Assembly: GCA_033239005.1 (NCBI GenBank)
Contig: BSQZ01000035.1
Span: 496,001-560,000 of the forward strand
Length of the DNA stretch: 64,000 bases
Source of the DNA: Lamellibrachia satsuma
Taxonomy: Eukaryota > Annelida > Polychaeta > Sabellida > Siboglinidae
Direction: 5' to 3'
Part shown: piece by piece, positions 1 to 13,780 of the stretch
Layout of the letters: each line of letters opens with the position of its first letter
Numbering within the stretch: the first letter of the stretch is position 1
Notes under the pieces: model-generated
The model's database searches: none
The model's input: only the letters and a program-made list of their open reading frames with translations
Told to the model about the DNA's origin: nothing
Position numbers and translations under genes: made by a program

Positions 1-1029
1 CTCCGTCACACAGTTTGACCAAAGTCCTACAGGCTGAGCACCATACCACATCCCGCTGCCCCGCAAATGGAGTTTATTCAACTTCCTTTGACAACAGATG
101 TCAGTCGGGGCTAATGTCAAATGGTGCAAATGTCACATTTTGTTTTCATGTGGTAGGTTGAGTGGTCACTGCAGTCCCTACTATGGCCATTCACTGTAAT
201 CGTTCCAGACTTTTTGTAACAGATTTTACCTCATTGTCCTTTATCTGCACTTTGGAGATGCCTCCTTCATGATAGGGTTCAGCTGAATGGGGCAACGTTG
301 GCTATGCATCAATGCACGTGATCGGAATTTTCCATAAGCTAATTTCTGTGGCAGAATAGTCCAATTTGAAGCATTCTAATGAGTTCTTTGGTACAGAATT
401 TGACAAATCCCATTATGTAAGAAGTGTGAGAAAGCTGGCTGCAGACAGTTCACTTTTTTAGTTCCTTCTTTGTTAACTCTCTGTGTCCTGTCCTGAGAAG
501 CACCGCAGGCAGTAGATACCCCTTGTTTATGTGGATATTCTGGCCCCAATAGCTGTTATACCAAAAGATATGAAGCCTTTCAAGAGAGACCACCTGCCTT
601 GATAGATAACTTGTGTATGAATCTGGAGGCCATTACCAGAGGCATGATCAGTTGTTTCAGCAAACTGTTGCTTGGGCTGAGAAAACTGTTATGTTCCTGA
701 ATTGTTATGCAGCGATGGTGACACGAAACGAAAACATGATTTAGTAATAATAGCTTAGTTAGTACCAGCTACCTGTGTTTTGAATTAAGTGTGTGCAGAT
801 AGCTTCCATCTTTAAATGCATCATGTAGATTAAATGGGGCAATTTCATAGATAATGTAGATCAGCCTGAGGACATAGACTGTTCTTTCATCATTTGATAA
901 CCCAAGAAATCAGGGCCATTGACGTGTCGCCAGCACACGTGCAAGTCAACAGTCATCAGATGGGGGATTGTGTTCTTTCACAAAGTCAATGTAGCTACTG
1001 ATTCACTGATTTAAATGAACCTATCTTTT

Positions 1030-1200
1030 ATGCCAAGATAAAATACCATGGTATACCATGATAAAATACCATTGTATCCCATGATAAAATACCATTGTAT
1101 CAAATGATGTTTTGAAAGAGGTAAACCATGATAAAATACTATGGTATACCATGGTGTTTTGAAAGAGGTAAACTATGGTAAAACACCATGGTATACAGTA
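1030..1200. repeat. Palindromic ~30-bp tandem repeat
   Basis: Degenerate repeats of a unit with gataaaataccatggtat, each containing the self-complementary ATACCATGGTAT or a variant. Two inserts of tgttttgaaagaggtaaa lie at 1108-1125 and 1155-1172; the same 18 bases recur at 1991-2008. Confidence 0.7.
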
Positions 1201-2568
1201 TCTGAAATTAGCCAAAAAATGAACTGGCCCAGATTTTTTTCTTACTGGCCCAGTTCTATTTTGAACCATCCCTGGTGAGTTTGAACTGGCCCCACAAAAT
1301 TATTCATTATAAGTATGTGTAATTAAGTTTTTGTGCATAAAGCTAAAACAGACACTGCTTTAAATTAGAATAATATTAATTTTATAAATATAAACCATAC
1401 CAAATATTGCCGTTATTTCTTATAATTAGTAGACCAGTGCAATGAAGTAATGAATTTAATAAACATTTCAATGTGAATTTTATTTGCTAAACGGTTACAG
1501 TTGTTGAAAGTAACATTATGTTTGATGCCGACGTTTTGGCGCGCACTGCCACTGGCACAACCCTGGCCTGAAGCTGGCATGGGCAAAAATCTATGGCTAT
1601 GCCATTCTTAATTCACTCCAAATCGAAGCCTCCAAAGTTAAATTTCACAGCCAAATATCATATTATAGTGTCAATCGGATTGTCTGTCCCCTTAATATCA
1701 TCAGTATGAAGTAAATTGGCGAAATATCCTTTAAAAATTTACGGACTACGATTCTCACAACTTTGCTTTGGTGTTTCCCTAGTATTCCCAAAGATACTGA
1801 CGTCATTAAATGTGAATCATCCAGTGGCATCTGTGTTACAAATGCAAGGGGTTTCCTGCATGTGAGACTTCCCAGCGGCTGACCCAGCCGTGGCTGTTTG
1901 ATTGAATCGGCTGGGTGGGGCTGATTACTTGTGCATTTTGGCTAACTGAATTGGGCATTTTGAATCAGTGACCGCCACCACCTAGCATAGTGTTTTGAAA
2001 GAGGTAAAATGCCACGCACACACACACGCATGCACGCATGCACACAAACAGATTAAGATATTGAGAAACTTGTCAAGTTTGTTGGTTTCTGCTGCATTAT
2101 GTGTGTTCTCCTTTTGTTCTTCCATTTATCTAACAAGAGAACTGGTATTCTCCTTTCGTTTTGACAAGCCCTTGGCACGAATTACCCCTCAGGACATTGT
2201 TCTTGTTACTGGACATGTGCAGTATAAAGCATCTCTTATATCCTGTTGGTATTTTGGTCAGTATAGTACAATAAAAACACCCTGAGGACATTCTGTAAAA
2301 AATCAGGAATGACCCCAATGAACTATACGTAAAACTTGTGCATGGTAAGAAAATTGTCTGCCATGTCACCCTTATGTTATGTTACAGAAGAGATTAAATA
2401 CTCTTACAAAATGTTGTCATCAACAAGTGTTTAAAGAAACTAATTGTGCCTACAAACAGGACCAGATGTATGGACATTTTGAAAATGTTTCATTATAATT
2501 TATAAGACAAAAGAACTTCAGCGTTACATAAATTCATGCTAGGTACAGAGGCAGTTTTCTTGACACTT

Positions 2569-2693
2569 CATGCATACCTGTGTGTGTGTGCAATGACTGT
2601 GCATGCATACCTGTGTGTGTGTGCAATGACTGTGCATGTGCAATGACTGTGCATGCATACCTGTGTGTGTGTGTGCAATGACTGTGCATGCAG
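2569..2693. repeat. 33-bp tandem repeat with (TG)n
   Basis: About three full and one partial copies of a ~33-bp unit (catgcatacctgtgtgtg, then tgcaatgactgtg). Confidence 0.8.
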
Positions 2694-5600
2694 TGAGTCC
2701 TCAGTGTAATTACTTCTCATTGCCTCCCACAACAACCGTTGAATGGAACAGTTTTGTGACAATGCCTCCTACAAGATCCTTTGTCCTGTTACATGTCTCC
2801 TGGGCCCGTCTGATCAGATACGTCAGTTGCAGGTCACAGCTGCTGCTAGTTTTTTCTTTTGATTCTAAGATTCTAAGAATGTTACTGTTCTTATCTGTGT
2901 CCATTAGCCCCTGCTCTGGCCCCTGCCGAGTGGGAAGCAGGTGGCTGGACAGAAAAACACTGGACCGTGTGATAATGACAGTGTATGATAAGAATGTTAT
3001 GGATCCTTGTCCAGCTTTGAAATTGTCAGACAGTTTTTGATTAATGATGCAGGGGAGACAAAGAAATTATTCAAGAAAATGCCTTTGAAAAAGTATCCCA
3101 TTTAAAACGATGATAGTTATTACTACTTGTCAATATTTTTATTTTGATGAGTTCCAATTGTAGTTTGTGTAGAAAAGTAATAATGGTAGTTTACATTTAA
3201 ATGTACTTATAGACTGAACAAAGTCCTTCCGTCTTATAAAATGATTTAATATTATGAAAATATTTCAGAATTTCCATACATTAAAGTTTACTGGTAATTC
3301 AATTAAAAACTATGCAGATATTATTAGAAAACTAATGACAATCTATAAGTAATGTAATGGATGAAATAAATAAGAATTAAAATAAATGAAATAGATAAAA
3401 TTCATGTTTTATGCATATTTATAATCTTTTATTTGGGTTTAGCCATTGAATTACACATGTGGAAGCAGAATGTGTAATAGTTGGATTTGTGTCAATTTAA
3501 ATTTAAAATTTTTTTGTAATATACAACACATTTATTTTCTTTTATTGTTTAATTTTAATAAATATTTTCTCTTGGTTTTTACTATGTGCGTGCATGCGTG
3601 CGGGCGTGCGTGTGTGTGTGTGTTTTGTAAAAATAATGTTGTGTTGCTGGTAAAAGCTGTACAGTCTCAAAATAGAAACTTCATTTTTGGAAAGAAGGAA
3701 AGTAAGGCAACCTTTTTGGCAATGTAACCTTGCATTAAGATAAACACTGAGATTTTAAAATGTTCAACTGGTAAAAAACAGCACTTGTGCAAAGGCCACA
3801 AATCATTTCCACTACTGAGTATTCCTCTAAATAGGAATGCAATATATGATTGTAGTTGAGGCAGGAATACCCATGACATTATGAATTCAAAATTATATTT
3901 CTATTGCCAAATTCAGGTGGTTAAATCGTATCTGTGATAGTCTTGAAACCATGAGAAATTGCAGTCAACACAGAAGTAATCAGTTTGCATGTAAATATTT
4001 TAATAGAGAAAGATTGAGAGCATTCCGAAGGAAACATTTGTTTGATTTTGAGACAGTGCACTGAACCAGTTGGAAGATTGAGCTAGGTAGATTGTGGAGA
4101 CATTGCAGATTGCGCCAGTTGTCTGGCAGCTGTTGACTTGGTCAGTACTGGCCAGTCCACATACCAGGGCCAGTCAGGTCAGGTGAAATTCACAACATAC
4201 ATTCCTTGAATCACAGAAGATACATTAAGAAAATTTATAAAATATTGTTTGCTACTTATAAAATGAGAAAAATGTGTGCTGGAATGGCTGTCAGTTTATA
4301 ATCTGCATGTTCAACAATATTTTTTTAAACAGATGTTTTTGTTGTTTTTTCTATTACTTAACGTTATTTATTCTTTATGCTAAAGGTTTTTGATGTCATC
4401 CTTTTAAGTAGTTGTTTTTATAAATATTATTGGAGGGAGTTTCTCAGTGGTGTTACTTATTAATAAATTCTTGTGTGGCAAAAAATACATTTATACACAT
4501 TGCATGGATACATTGTTGAGTGTCATATGAGGGCTCTTCTGTATATGAAAAAAATCATAGGCTATACTTTATTTTCAATAAGTTATTCACAATTATGATA
4601 CATTACACATATTAAAATATTATGTTGCCCTTCAAACGCTGGGATTCATGATGTATCTACAGACAAATTTAATAGGCCTGACTAGGAGGATTATATAAGT
4701 ATTATTTATAACAATGCATTTCCTTTTTTACAGTAATTGACAAGTTCAGAATCAAAGAACTTGTTATCGTCATTATCGTCAAAAGTGACTCGCAGTTAAT
4801 ATATGGCATTTTAAGTGAATCATGTTGACATTTACTGACTTATAAGGACAATAAAGTCTGCAATATAGAGACATAAAACAGCCCAAATGTCTGAACAATC
4901 ATAGCTTGACAGCAAGTAGACAGGTTCCTTGATTGAAATGGTGAAAGCTGGAATTTGCATCCTTTTGAGCCAGCTGACTCCAGTGACAAATTGACATGTA
5001 ATAATCCTGTCAAACGCCAATCTCCCAGTACATTTTCTCAACCCCCCACACAAAGGATGCCTCATTGTGGCAGCCACAGACACCTACACTAAAGACTTGT
5101 AATGGCTATATCAAGTTGCCACTCTTTCTCTGTTCAGGGTAAAGGTGCAGACACCAGCAGTATGAAATATCTAGAAAACCTGCCCTGTATTTACCACTTT
5201 CACACCACTGTGGTGATGACTTGCACAGATAGTGGGCAATTAGTAACTGGATCCACATATAGTCAGATGTTTGCTAGGATAAACGTAGCTGCGGACTGCT
5301 TAGAACAAGTATTTTTTGTCTGACTGTTGACAGTATCGACTGTCCATGTTTTGGCAACTGTGCTATCACCACCATCAGCACTGAATGGCATTCTTGGCTG
5401 TTCACATTTCAAGTATATGTTCACTATATTCACTCAGAGTACAAAAACCACAGATGCCATATATGTTTCTGGAAAGTCAGTGAACTAACAGGGAATAGTT
5501 CATTAATCTTTTTTTTCTGTATGAGACAGAATATGCCATTTTTCCAAGTGCAAACTCGGTTTAGCAACAATAAAAATAGGAATTTTAAAATAAAATAGGT

Positions 5601-6294
5601 TTGAGAATGGGTCTACAAAACATTTTCCAAGTAAACTTACTTATAATAAACTTGTTGACAAGACATTAAAATATCAAAGTGCCCTGTTAAAAACTACTTC
5701 AAATAAAATCTTTTTTATGATGATGTTTGATTACATATCTAAAAATAATACAAACAGTGGTTAAATGCAACAGATGGCATTGGTGGAAAATTGGGGTGAT
5801 ATCTGAGGGATTATTATGATGTCTTCACTGATACCGTAATGAAAATGTCACGTTTGGGTGGGGAGCAGGGGGTTGGAACGTGCCCAGGGGTAGGAAAGGC
5901 AACATCAGTCAGCGACTGTCACACCTGTTGTGTCAGAGGGTTAGGGGTTGACAGGTACTCAATCTCAGGGTGCCACCAACTATGTAGAGGGTGGCAAGAG
6001 AGGAGAGGCAAGATGACAGGGCGTTGCTGTTGAATCTTGCAGAAATTAATTAATTTCTGTAAGTAAACCGTGCTGTAGTTTTTTCTGTGTGTCACACTAG
6101 CTGGGTGTTCTGTGGGGGTGAAGTTCATAGGGATGGGGTAGCTTGTATAAATCACTGGACCACCCAAAGTTTCAACCCTGTCAGGGACAGTTCCTTTTTG
6201 TCTCCACTTGAATGTTTATTTGCATAGCATTGATGACCAGGATGTAATATATCTTCTGCACCATTGTCAGTCATTGCTCTTTACATCATTGTAA

Positions 6295-6475
6295 GTCTGT
6301 CTGTCTGTCCATCTATCTGTCTGTCTGTCTGTTTATTTGGTATGTCTGTTTGACATGTTGTGACCTTCAGTCTCTGCCAAGTCCTACATTTAACCATCTA
6401 CACGTGTGCATTCATCCATTCATCCATCCATCTATTCATTCATTCATCAGTCCATCCATTCATTCATCTATCTAT
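6295..6475. repeat. (CTGT)n and (CATC/CATT)n microsatellites
   Basis: Interrupted CTGT tetranucleotides lie at 6295-6333 and CATC/CATT tetranucleotides at 6410-6475, separated by unique sequence. Confidence 0.85.
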
Positions 6476-7023
6476 GTGTAATTTTTATTATCTCTTCCTC
6501 CACTAATCAGATGTCTTTCCAAACAACTTTGTCACTTTTTTGAAGTGCCATCAACAAAAGACCATAAGAAGACAAAATGTTTGTAACATATATGTAAAAT
6601 ACTCTATCACATATGTAAATTATTCTAAACAATTTAAAAACCGCCAATGATGAGGTTAGCTTAAAATTATGTTATCGTTATATTTAGAAATTTTTATTTT
6701 AGTGTTTATAATTTCACTCACACACCAAAACGCAATCATAAATCTCACACATCATAAATCTTTCACAATGTCATGTAAGTGTGGGACAGTTGTGAGAGGA
6801 ATAATTCCCATATTGTTATTCAAACTGTATATGAATATACCCAATACATTTGGTGAGACACTTTCTAGACTTGTATATGAGCTTGATATTACTACATAAT
6901 AATTGTACCTTGGTGCAATCTTTATCTATGGCTTGCAAATCATGCAATATATAGAGACTATCATGATTACCACTCTTGGATGGTACAAGTTGTTGTCATG
7001 CTTGCATTAAGTTTTAATTAAAT

Positions 7024-7151
7024 CCTGTTTATAATGGGCATGTATCTCAGGATCTCCTGTTTATAATGGGCATGTATCTCAGGATCTCCTGTTTATAATG
7101 GGCATGTATCTCAGGATCTCCTGTTTATAATGGGCATATATCTCAGGATCT
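7024..7151. repeat. 32-bp tandem repeat, 4 copies
   Basis: Four head-to-tail copies of a 32-bp unit starting cctgtttataatgggcat, nearly identical; only the last differs (gcatatat and ggatctt). Confidence 0.9.
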
Positions 7152-7457
7152 TCTTGTGTCCGCTGAAGGTGCATCAGTATGAGGCCCAGAAGGCCCCAAA
7201 GCACCCTGCCCCTTGGCAGCCATTCTGGCATGACACAACAGTGCTTTGGGGATTTGCTCAACTAATTGTACTATCAGTTTCATGTTATTTTGCAGAAAAA
7301 AGTCACTGACTCGGCCCTACCTCAGGCCTTCTGCCTAGTAGGAGAACATGTTCCTTCCACTGGTGTGAATTTCTTGGAAAACACTGGGCATGGGGATGAA
7401 TGGTATATGTGGACCAAAGTCTAGTTGTAAACAGTTGGATTGGTATGCTGGGGAGCT

Positions 7458-7925
7458 ATGGAGGATAAGCAAGTTTAAACAGGTGGATTTTTAGATTTAA
7501 GCGTAATGTTGTTATATTTCCTACAGATTTAACACTTAGAAAGGGAGTGAGTTCCACAGAGTCGGTGCAGCAACTGAAAAAGCTCTTGTTCTGACATTTG
7601 TAGAGTGAGCAGTGAATGTAAATATGTTGGTTGAAAATGCTTGATAGGTAATCAGATCTTGTACAGATCTTAAAAATACAGTGTAATACAATATTGAACA
7701 GGGAGCCAATGCAATGATTTAGGAAGTGGTACTGAGTGAGAGAAAGAAGGAGACTGAGCAACAAGTTTGTACACGTTGAATTTTCAAGATGTCCTTGAGA
7801 GCAATAAAGGGAATTGCAATAGTCAAGTATAGCAGTGTCATTATTTTTAAGGTAGATCTGCCAAATATCTCCTGGGGCCAAGCCATACACAAGGGGTAGA
7901 TGAGATGGGGGCATGTAAAACACTG
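7458..7925 (-). pseudogene. Degraded CR1/L2-like LINE, 3' end of reverse-transcriptase ORF
   Basis: Read on the minus strand, three blocks in the proper order match the end of CR1/L2-clade ORF2 proteins. The first is TAILDYCNSLY (7801-7840, the D-Y-C-N-S-L-x-Y signature). The second is AFSVAAPTLWNSLP (7541-7585). The third is VKSVGNITTLRLNLKIHLF (near 7470-7530, matching the S-V-x-x-F-K-x-x-L-K-x-H-L-F tail). A kIQRVQT block follows the first one in another frame. The blocks lie in different frames with stops between them, so the copy is dead and 5'-truncated: no finger or palm motifs are seen to its left on that strand. It lies antisense to the host gene, which is the orientation usually tolerated in introns. 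Confidence 0.75.
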
Positions 7926-8927
7926 AGTAATACGAAACTCAATAAGCATAATGCTTCTTTGTCGATATACAATTTGAGGTTAAATAATAATATTTAACAC
8001 AATTATAAAATGCAAACAGAAGTTAAATAATAATAATAAATAAATAATAATATAATATGCAAACAGTGATTACATTATAAGTTACATATCTAACTGTGTA
8101 TATTGGGATATGTTACTTATGTGATGATTTTGTTTGCTGTGATTTATAAAAAATAAATCTAAAAATGTAATTGTTTTAATTTTATTATCCATGTTCCAAT
8201 TTGTAAAATGGGACAATATCCTCTTTGGTCCTCTTCAACCTACATGGTATTTACCCTCATCGCACCTACCCCTATCAGGAAGAATTATTTTGTAACCAGG
8301 AGCACACAGTTTGCACGTATTACATTTTTACACATGCAATCTGTTGTGACATAAACGTCTTTTATACTTAGTACAATAAAATTACTGTTCTCTTTTTCAA
8401 CGCTTAATCTACACCTTTTTGTATTGCGGTTGCTTTGGGAAATAAAATCCTGATACTACTTTCTGCCCATCCACTTTAATAAAACTCCTTCCTTCCATCC
8501 GTCTATGTGTCCTTGCAGGCGTTCAACTGTCCATCTGTCCAGTCCACTAAGTGACAATGACAGCATATTGCGATCTGCTTAGAGCTACACTCCTGTATAA
8601 TTCAGGTCTCTGTTTTATTAACCATCACATGCAACTGAAGGTTCCTGTCCAGCATATCTTGATGAGTGGTGGCTGGGCTCTGAAAGGATCCACCCTGTGG
8701 TTTTTGATACGTGCTAGTTCATATATCTGTTTTGTTTCCACACCAGACATGTAACAAAACTAATTTGCCAGATGGCATCAGACTTGTGGCAGATCATTTT
8801 CACACCTGAACAAAAGCGCACGTCACCTGATCCCGGAAAACATTCCAACTCGGTGTCATATTCGCTCGTTTTTATGCTTCAACAAATCAGTTGACAACAG
8901 AAGTCTTGTGTTAGATGGACTAGCTGG

Positions 8928-9528
8928 GGCATTATATGGGCTTATTAACCAGACTTCTGATGATAGAAGACAGCTACAGTGAGGTGGCATTATGTGGGGT
9001 TATTAACAGGACTCCTGATTACAGAAGACAGCTACCATGAGGTGGCATTGTATGGGCTTATTAACAAGACTTCTGATGACAGAAGACAGCTACCATGAGG
9101 TGGCACTAAATGTACTTATTAACAAGACTTCTGATGACAGAACACAGCTACCATGAGGTGGCAACTTATAGGCTTATTGGTGACAGGAGACAACTACCAT
9201 GAGGTGGTATTATATGAGGTTATTAACAGGACTTCTGATGAGAAAAGACAGCTATCATGAATGAGGTGGCATTATATGGGCTTATTAACAAGACTTCTGA
9301 TGACAGAAGACAGCTACCATGAGGTGTCATTATATGGGCTTATTAGCAGGTCTCCTGATGACAGAAGGCAGCTACCACAAGGTGGCATTATTATGGTCTT
9401 ATTAACCAGATTTCTGATGACAGAAGTCAGCTACCATGGGGTGGCATTATATTGCGATCTTATTAACAAGACTCCTGATGACAGAAGACAGCTACCACGA
9501 GGTGGCATTATATGGGCTCATTAACAGG
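8928..9528. repeat. ~58-bp minisatellite, ~10 copies
   Basis: The unit runs ggcattatatgggcttatta, then acaagacttctgatgacaga, then agacagctaccatgaggt. Copies are diverged, and one is truncated at about 9175. Open frames across it are by-products of the repeat. Confidence 0.85.
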
Positions 9529-10589
9529 TTTTATATCTCAGTTTTTCCAGGAAGGTTGTGTGAAATATAATAAAATATCTTCTTGTTTCATAGTTTAAAT
9601 AAAGAGATTTGTTTATTCATTAACTCACTCACTCATAAATGATACATCAGATGATAATATTTAATTACTGTTAAATGTGATTAATGCAGATATAAACCAA
9701 TTAGTATTATTTGATCTGAGATGACATACACATACAGGTGTCAATGATGTCCCATATCAGGTTAACCCATGACAGCATGACCCCAATAAACTTTGTCTAC
9801 AGGAATTGTAAATTGTCTGACAGCTGTTCACAAATGTCCTGAATGACAAGGTTGATATTCATAAATTGAAAAAGGTGAAATTATATTAAAAAAGTTTGGT
9901 TCATTAAACACACTTGGGCCATCAGTGTGTTAGAACATATATAGTTTATTCTTACATAACATAGAAACAATGAGATTTTGTACCATTAATCATTTGAAAA
10001 TGAGACTAAGAAACAATCACCTGAGTGGAAATATTTACAGTACAACAAGTACTGGTAATTTTAAAATGTTAATTATTGACGTGTAGACCACACGGTGACC
10101 TGCTTCACAGCGGCCTAGTGAGCTGGTTGCATTTGTGCTAAGTTGCCTGGAGTCATATCAACAGTGTCAGTGAAACGTCAGCGAATCATACCTTCTTTGT
10201 TGTAACTGGTTCTACACGATTCTTAATAAAGCTTCCCCCTTTGTGCTGCGCTCGTTGCTTGACATCACATAGGCTATCGAGTACATCTGATATGTTTAGA
10301 TCCTGATATGTTTAGATACGCCTCCATCTCCATTGTGCGCTGAGTAAATATCGCGCCCCACTGTCGCCCCATGAGGGGTTAGTGAACAGTGGCGGACACC
10401 CTTTCTGGTTGCCCAGGTCGGAAGACCCTGCTGTGATCAGAACTTAGTTGTCTTTACTGTTGGCTATGGCAAATATAGTGTAATTACACTGGATGTTTGT
10501 GTATTCAAGAAAACACCCTTCATGCACTAGTGACCAGAAAGAAATACTGTCATAGGCCACTATATTTTATCACTGATGACAGTGGTCAG

Positions 10590-10645
10590 GCTAATAATAA
10601 TAAAACTTCTGTATTATCTAAATTCTTAGGGAACCGGCTCATTGA
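10590..10645 (-). repeat. Possible orphan LINE 3' end
   Basis: The segment aataataataaaacttctg followed by attcttagggaac resembles the 3' end of the LINE tail at 43010-43060 in base order and spacing, including the adjacent AAT microsatellite. No RT-coding block was seen next to it, so it would be a very short 5'-truncated copy. The similarity is short and was judged by eye. Confidence 0.3.
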
Positions 10646-12409
10646 GTGATGTGTTGATAGAACTTGTTTTTAAAATGAAAATTATAGGTACAAATAAAAG
10701 CATGCCAATGCAGGAATGTTTTTGTCATATTCTAGCCTTTACTACTTTCCAGAAAACCAATGACCCCCCCTAAATATGCCAGTGATTTCTACCATCACTA
10801 GTTTTCTTTCTGTCTGTATACTTCCAGTCATCATACTTAGTAAAGAGAGTAAATGCTGTCAAAAAGTCTTTAGAAATCAGCTAACTTGGTCTAGGGGGTA
10901 AGGGGGTTATCCCAATTGTCTTATCACAACCAGTATTTTCTTGGCACACAAATCATGAAAAAGAGATATGGTTTGAAAACTTGATTTATGCGTTGATAAT
11001 GCAATATTCAAATAATTGGAATGTGTCCTCAGCTAAAATACAACACGTTGGCAGACTACTGGTAAATAGCTGAACGATGAGCAATGCATTCTGGGTGGCC
11101 TGCTCACTGTCTAGGACCAGAGACAGTTACAGGGAGTTGAAAATGTAGCTACAGTGTTTCTCATCTCTGCTTTCACCCGGAGGTACTTGAGAGGACTGTA
11201 AGTAATGTTGTCTTCTCTGGTTATTTTAAGCTATATATGACATTGACTCCTGCCAAGACTGCAACAGGACATCACAGCTTCTTTCTCCTCTTGATGGCTC
11301 CCACTTTGCAGGTTTAATGCAATCTGGATAAATAGTACCACCATTAGGCAAATTTTGCTACTGGGAAATTTATTTTTGAACATGGATATGGCTGTATTTG
11401 ATGACTACAACACTTGCTGTGGCCAGATTAAAATTTTTAATTGCTGGTCAAACGTATAAGCATGTGTCAGTGATTGTAGGATCCCTGGTGTATGAAGACA
11501 GAATGCAATATGTGTGTGCGTGCGTATGTGCCAAATAGAGGAACATGTTCCATATTGATTTTTTCCGGAAATTTTTGTAAGATTTGACAAAAACACTACT
11601 GAACTTCGGTGACTTACAGTATACAGTTTTTATTTAAACTGAATCATAACTTTGTACACAGAAATTGCCCGACTGACTTCTAGCATTGGTTTCAGTTGGA
11701 ATACCATTGCTGTACTGAACCCTGGTTTATGATATCACAGCCAGGCAGACAAGTGTATGAATTGAAATGCAGGGTCCCAGGATCAGATCCAGGCAGTTCC
11801 CAACTAAAGACCAGCACATGGAACTCGTTAAATGACAATCACTCGGAAAGCAACAGGCAGCATATTAACTAGATCACTCGCAATTTGATCTATGGACAAA
11901 AACATACAAGTTAATTAACTCCATCATCAGAAGTTGGTTGTCCTGTCAGACCAGCAGCCAATTGCTTCATTTTCAGATAGTGCTGATATTTCACTGATAA
12001 TCCCAGTTAAGGCGTAATCTATGAAGCTTTTGTGTGGAGTGCCAGCTGATGTTATGTTGCATGTGTTTTTGATAGATATAGTGAGGCAGAGTTGGTGAAA
12101 TGAGAACATGACTGTCTCCTAGCCCAATTCTGCAGTCTGCGGTTCAGCAGTGATTCTGCTAAATGTTTTACTGATTGCTGTTTTATTATCATGAGCTGAC
12201 TGTCAGTCCTTATTATAAGATGACTTTGTTTATAAGGATGTGAATCAGGAGAAAATGATAGATATATTGTACTATAATTTGCATGGTGGCAATATTTCAC
12301 GATAGATACATCATCATAGTTCCTGTGCGTGCAATATTTCACCTGTTACAGTACTGTCCCCAAAATGATGTCACCAGCCAATCCCTGTTATTTGCTTCCC
12401 CAGAGTTTA

Positions 12410-12949
12410 TTAACCCATTAGGCCCCAGGATTTTATTAAAACATGCTCCACTGTTCCCAGGATTTCTGAAAAAATTTTTTGCAATTTTACCTCCTTGTGT
12501 TAAAAAATCTGTAGAAAAAAACTATTCAATATTGACAGTTACAAGTTGTATTTATTTTTGAAGAGTAATAATTTATCCACATGCTTGTATACATAGATAT
12601 AGGATATATTAATAAAATGTTGACATTTGATCACAATTTGCAAAGACGAAATAGTAAATTTGTTAAAACTTTGAAAGTTGCAACTGACGTTTGACAAAGA
12701 TCCCATGCTATAACCCTTGCAAATTGTGATCAAATGTCAACATTTTATTAATATATCCTATTTCTATGTATACATGCATGTGGAGAAATTACTACTCTTC
12801 AAAATAAACACAACTTGTAATTGTCAATATTGAATAGTTTTTTCTACAGATTTTTTAACACAAGGAGGTAAAATCGATCGAAATTTGCCAGAAATCCTGG
12901 GAACAGAGGGGAGCATGTTTTAATAAAATCCTGGGGCCTAATGGGTTAA
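12410..12949. mobile_element. TTAA-flanked fold-back element (piggyBac-like MITE)
   Basis: A 532-bp element (12414-12945) is flanked on both sides by TTAA. Its ends are perfect inverted repeats starting CCCATTAGGCCCCAGGATTT. The two arms, about 232 bp (12414-12645) and 230 bp (12716-12945), are inverted copies with scattered mismatches and small indels, separated by a ~70-bp loop. TTAA duplications and termini beginning CCC are hallmarks of the piggyBac superfamily. The element has no coding capacity, so it would be a non-autonomous fold-back mobilised by a transposase elsewhere. The long arms could form a hairpin in single-stranded DNA or nascent RNA. Confidence 0.75.
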
Positions 12950-13711
12950 GTGTGAAATATTTCATAACCTTGATCATTTAAACACAAAATGCCAGTCATA
13001 GATACTGTTACTGTAACATAATTAATTTCATAAAACACAAAATCCCATTATCACCCTCTAATGTATAAATGGTTATTTTCAAGGTACCACCCAGGTGTTG
13101 GTGTATACACTAACTATGTGGATGCAATGTGTGAATGAGTAATAATAATAATAATAATAATTAGTGTTAAATGTTAAAATAATGTTTAAGTATTTTTTAT
13201 GTCCAATTTAGCAAAAGTATAAGTAAAAAAATGTATTCATTAAACACTTCAAAGAACATGGAAAACAAAATATACAAAATGTCAACTTATCATCAATCAT
13301 CATAATAATTAATGTGTCAGTTTGAAATGCTTCCTCTCATTGTGATATGGCATCATTAAATCTAAAATGTTGCACTGTCATTGTTCATGTTTTTCACACA
13401 TTTGCATAGACCATGCATAAGCATGCAAACAACTCTGTAGAAACTGCTAAAATGCTCACATAGAGGGACATTGTTTGAGGGCAGCTGTTTGATTCCACCC
13501 CATGGAGAGGTTTATCACTACACACTGAATTACAACTGTATAATTTTCTCCACAGTCTCTGTTGTGTCATCTAGAGATATATCTTTAGCAGCTGAGTGCA
13601 TGCATATATTCGCATGCATATATGAATATATAAATTCACATGCATGTATGACTATACAAATGTGATATAAATATATGTATATATTTTAATAATATATAAC
13701 CAATAAATAAT

Positions 13712-13731
13712 TGTGTTTGTGCGTGCGTGTG

Positions 13732-13774
<43 letters not shown>

Positions 13775-13780
13775 ATGTGC
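13712..13780. repeat. (GCGT)n microsatellite
   Basis: About 14 GCGT tetranucleotides with a few GTGT and GCAT variants. It is strictly alternating purine-pyrimidine, hence a potential Z-DNA former, about 200 bp upstream of exon A. Confidence 0.9.
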
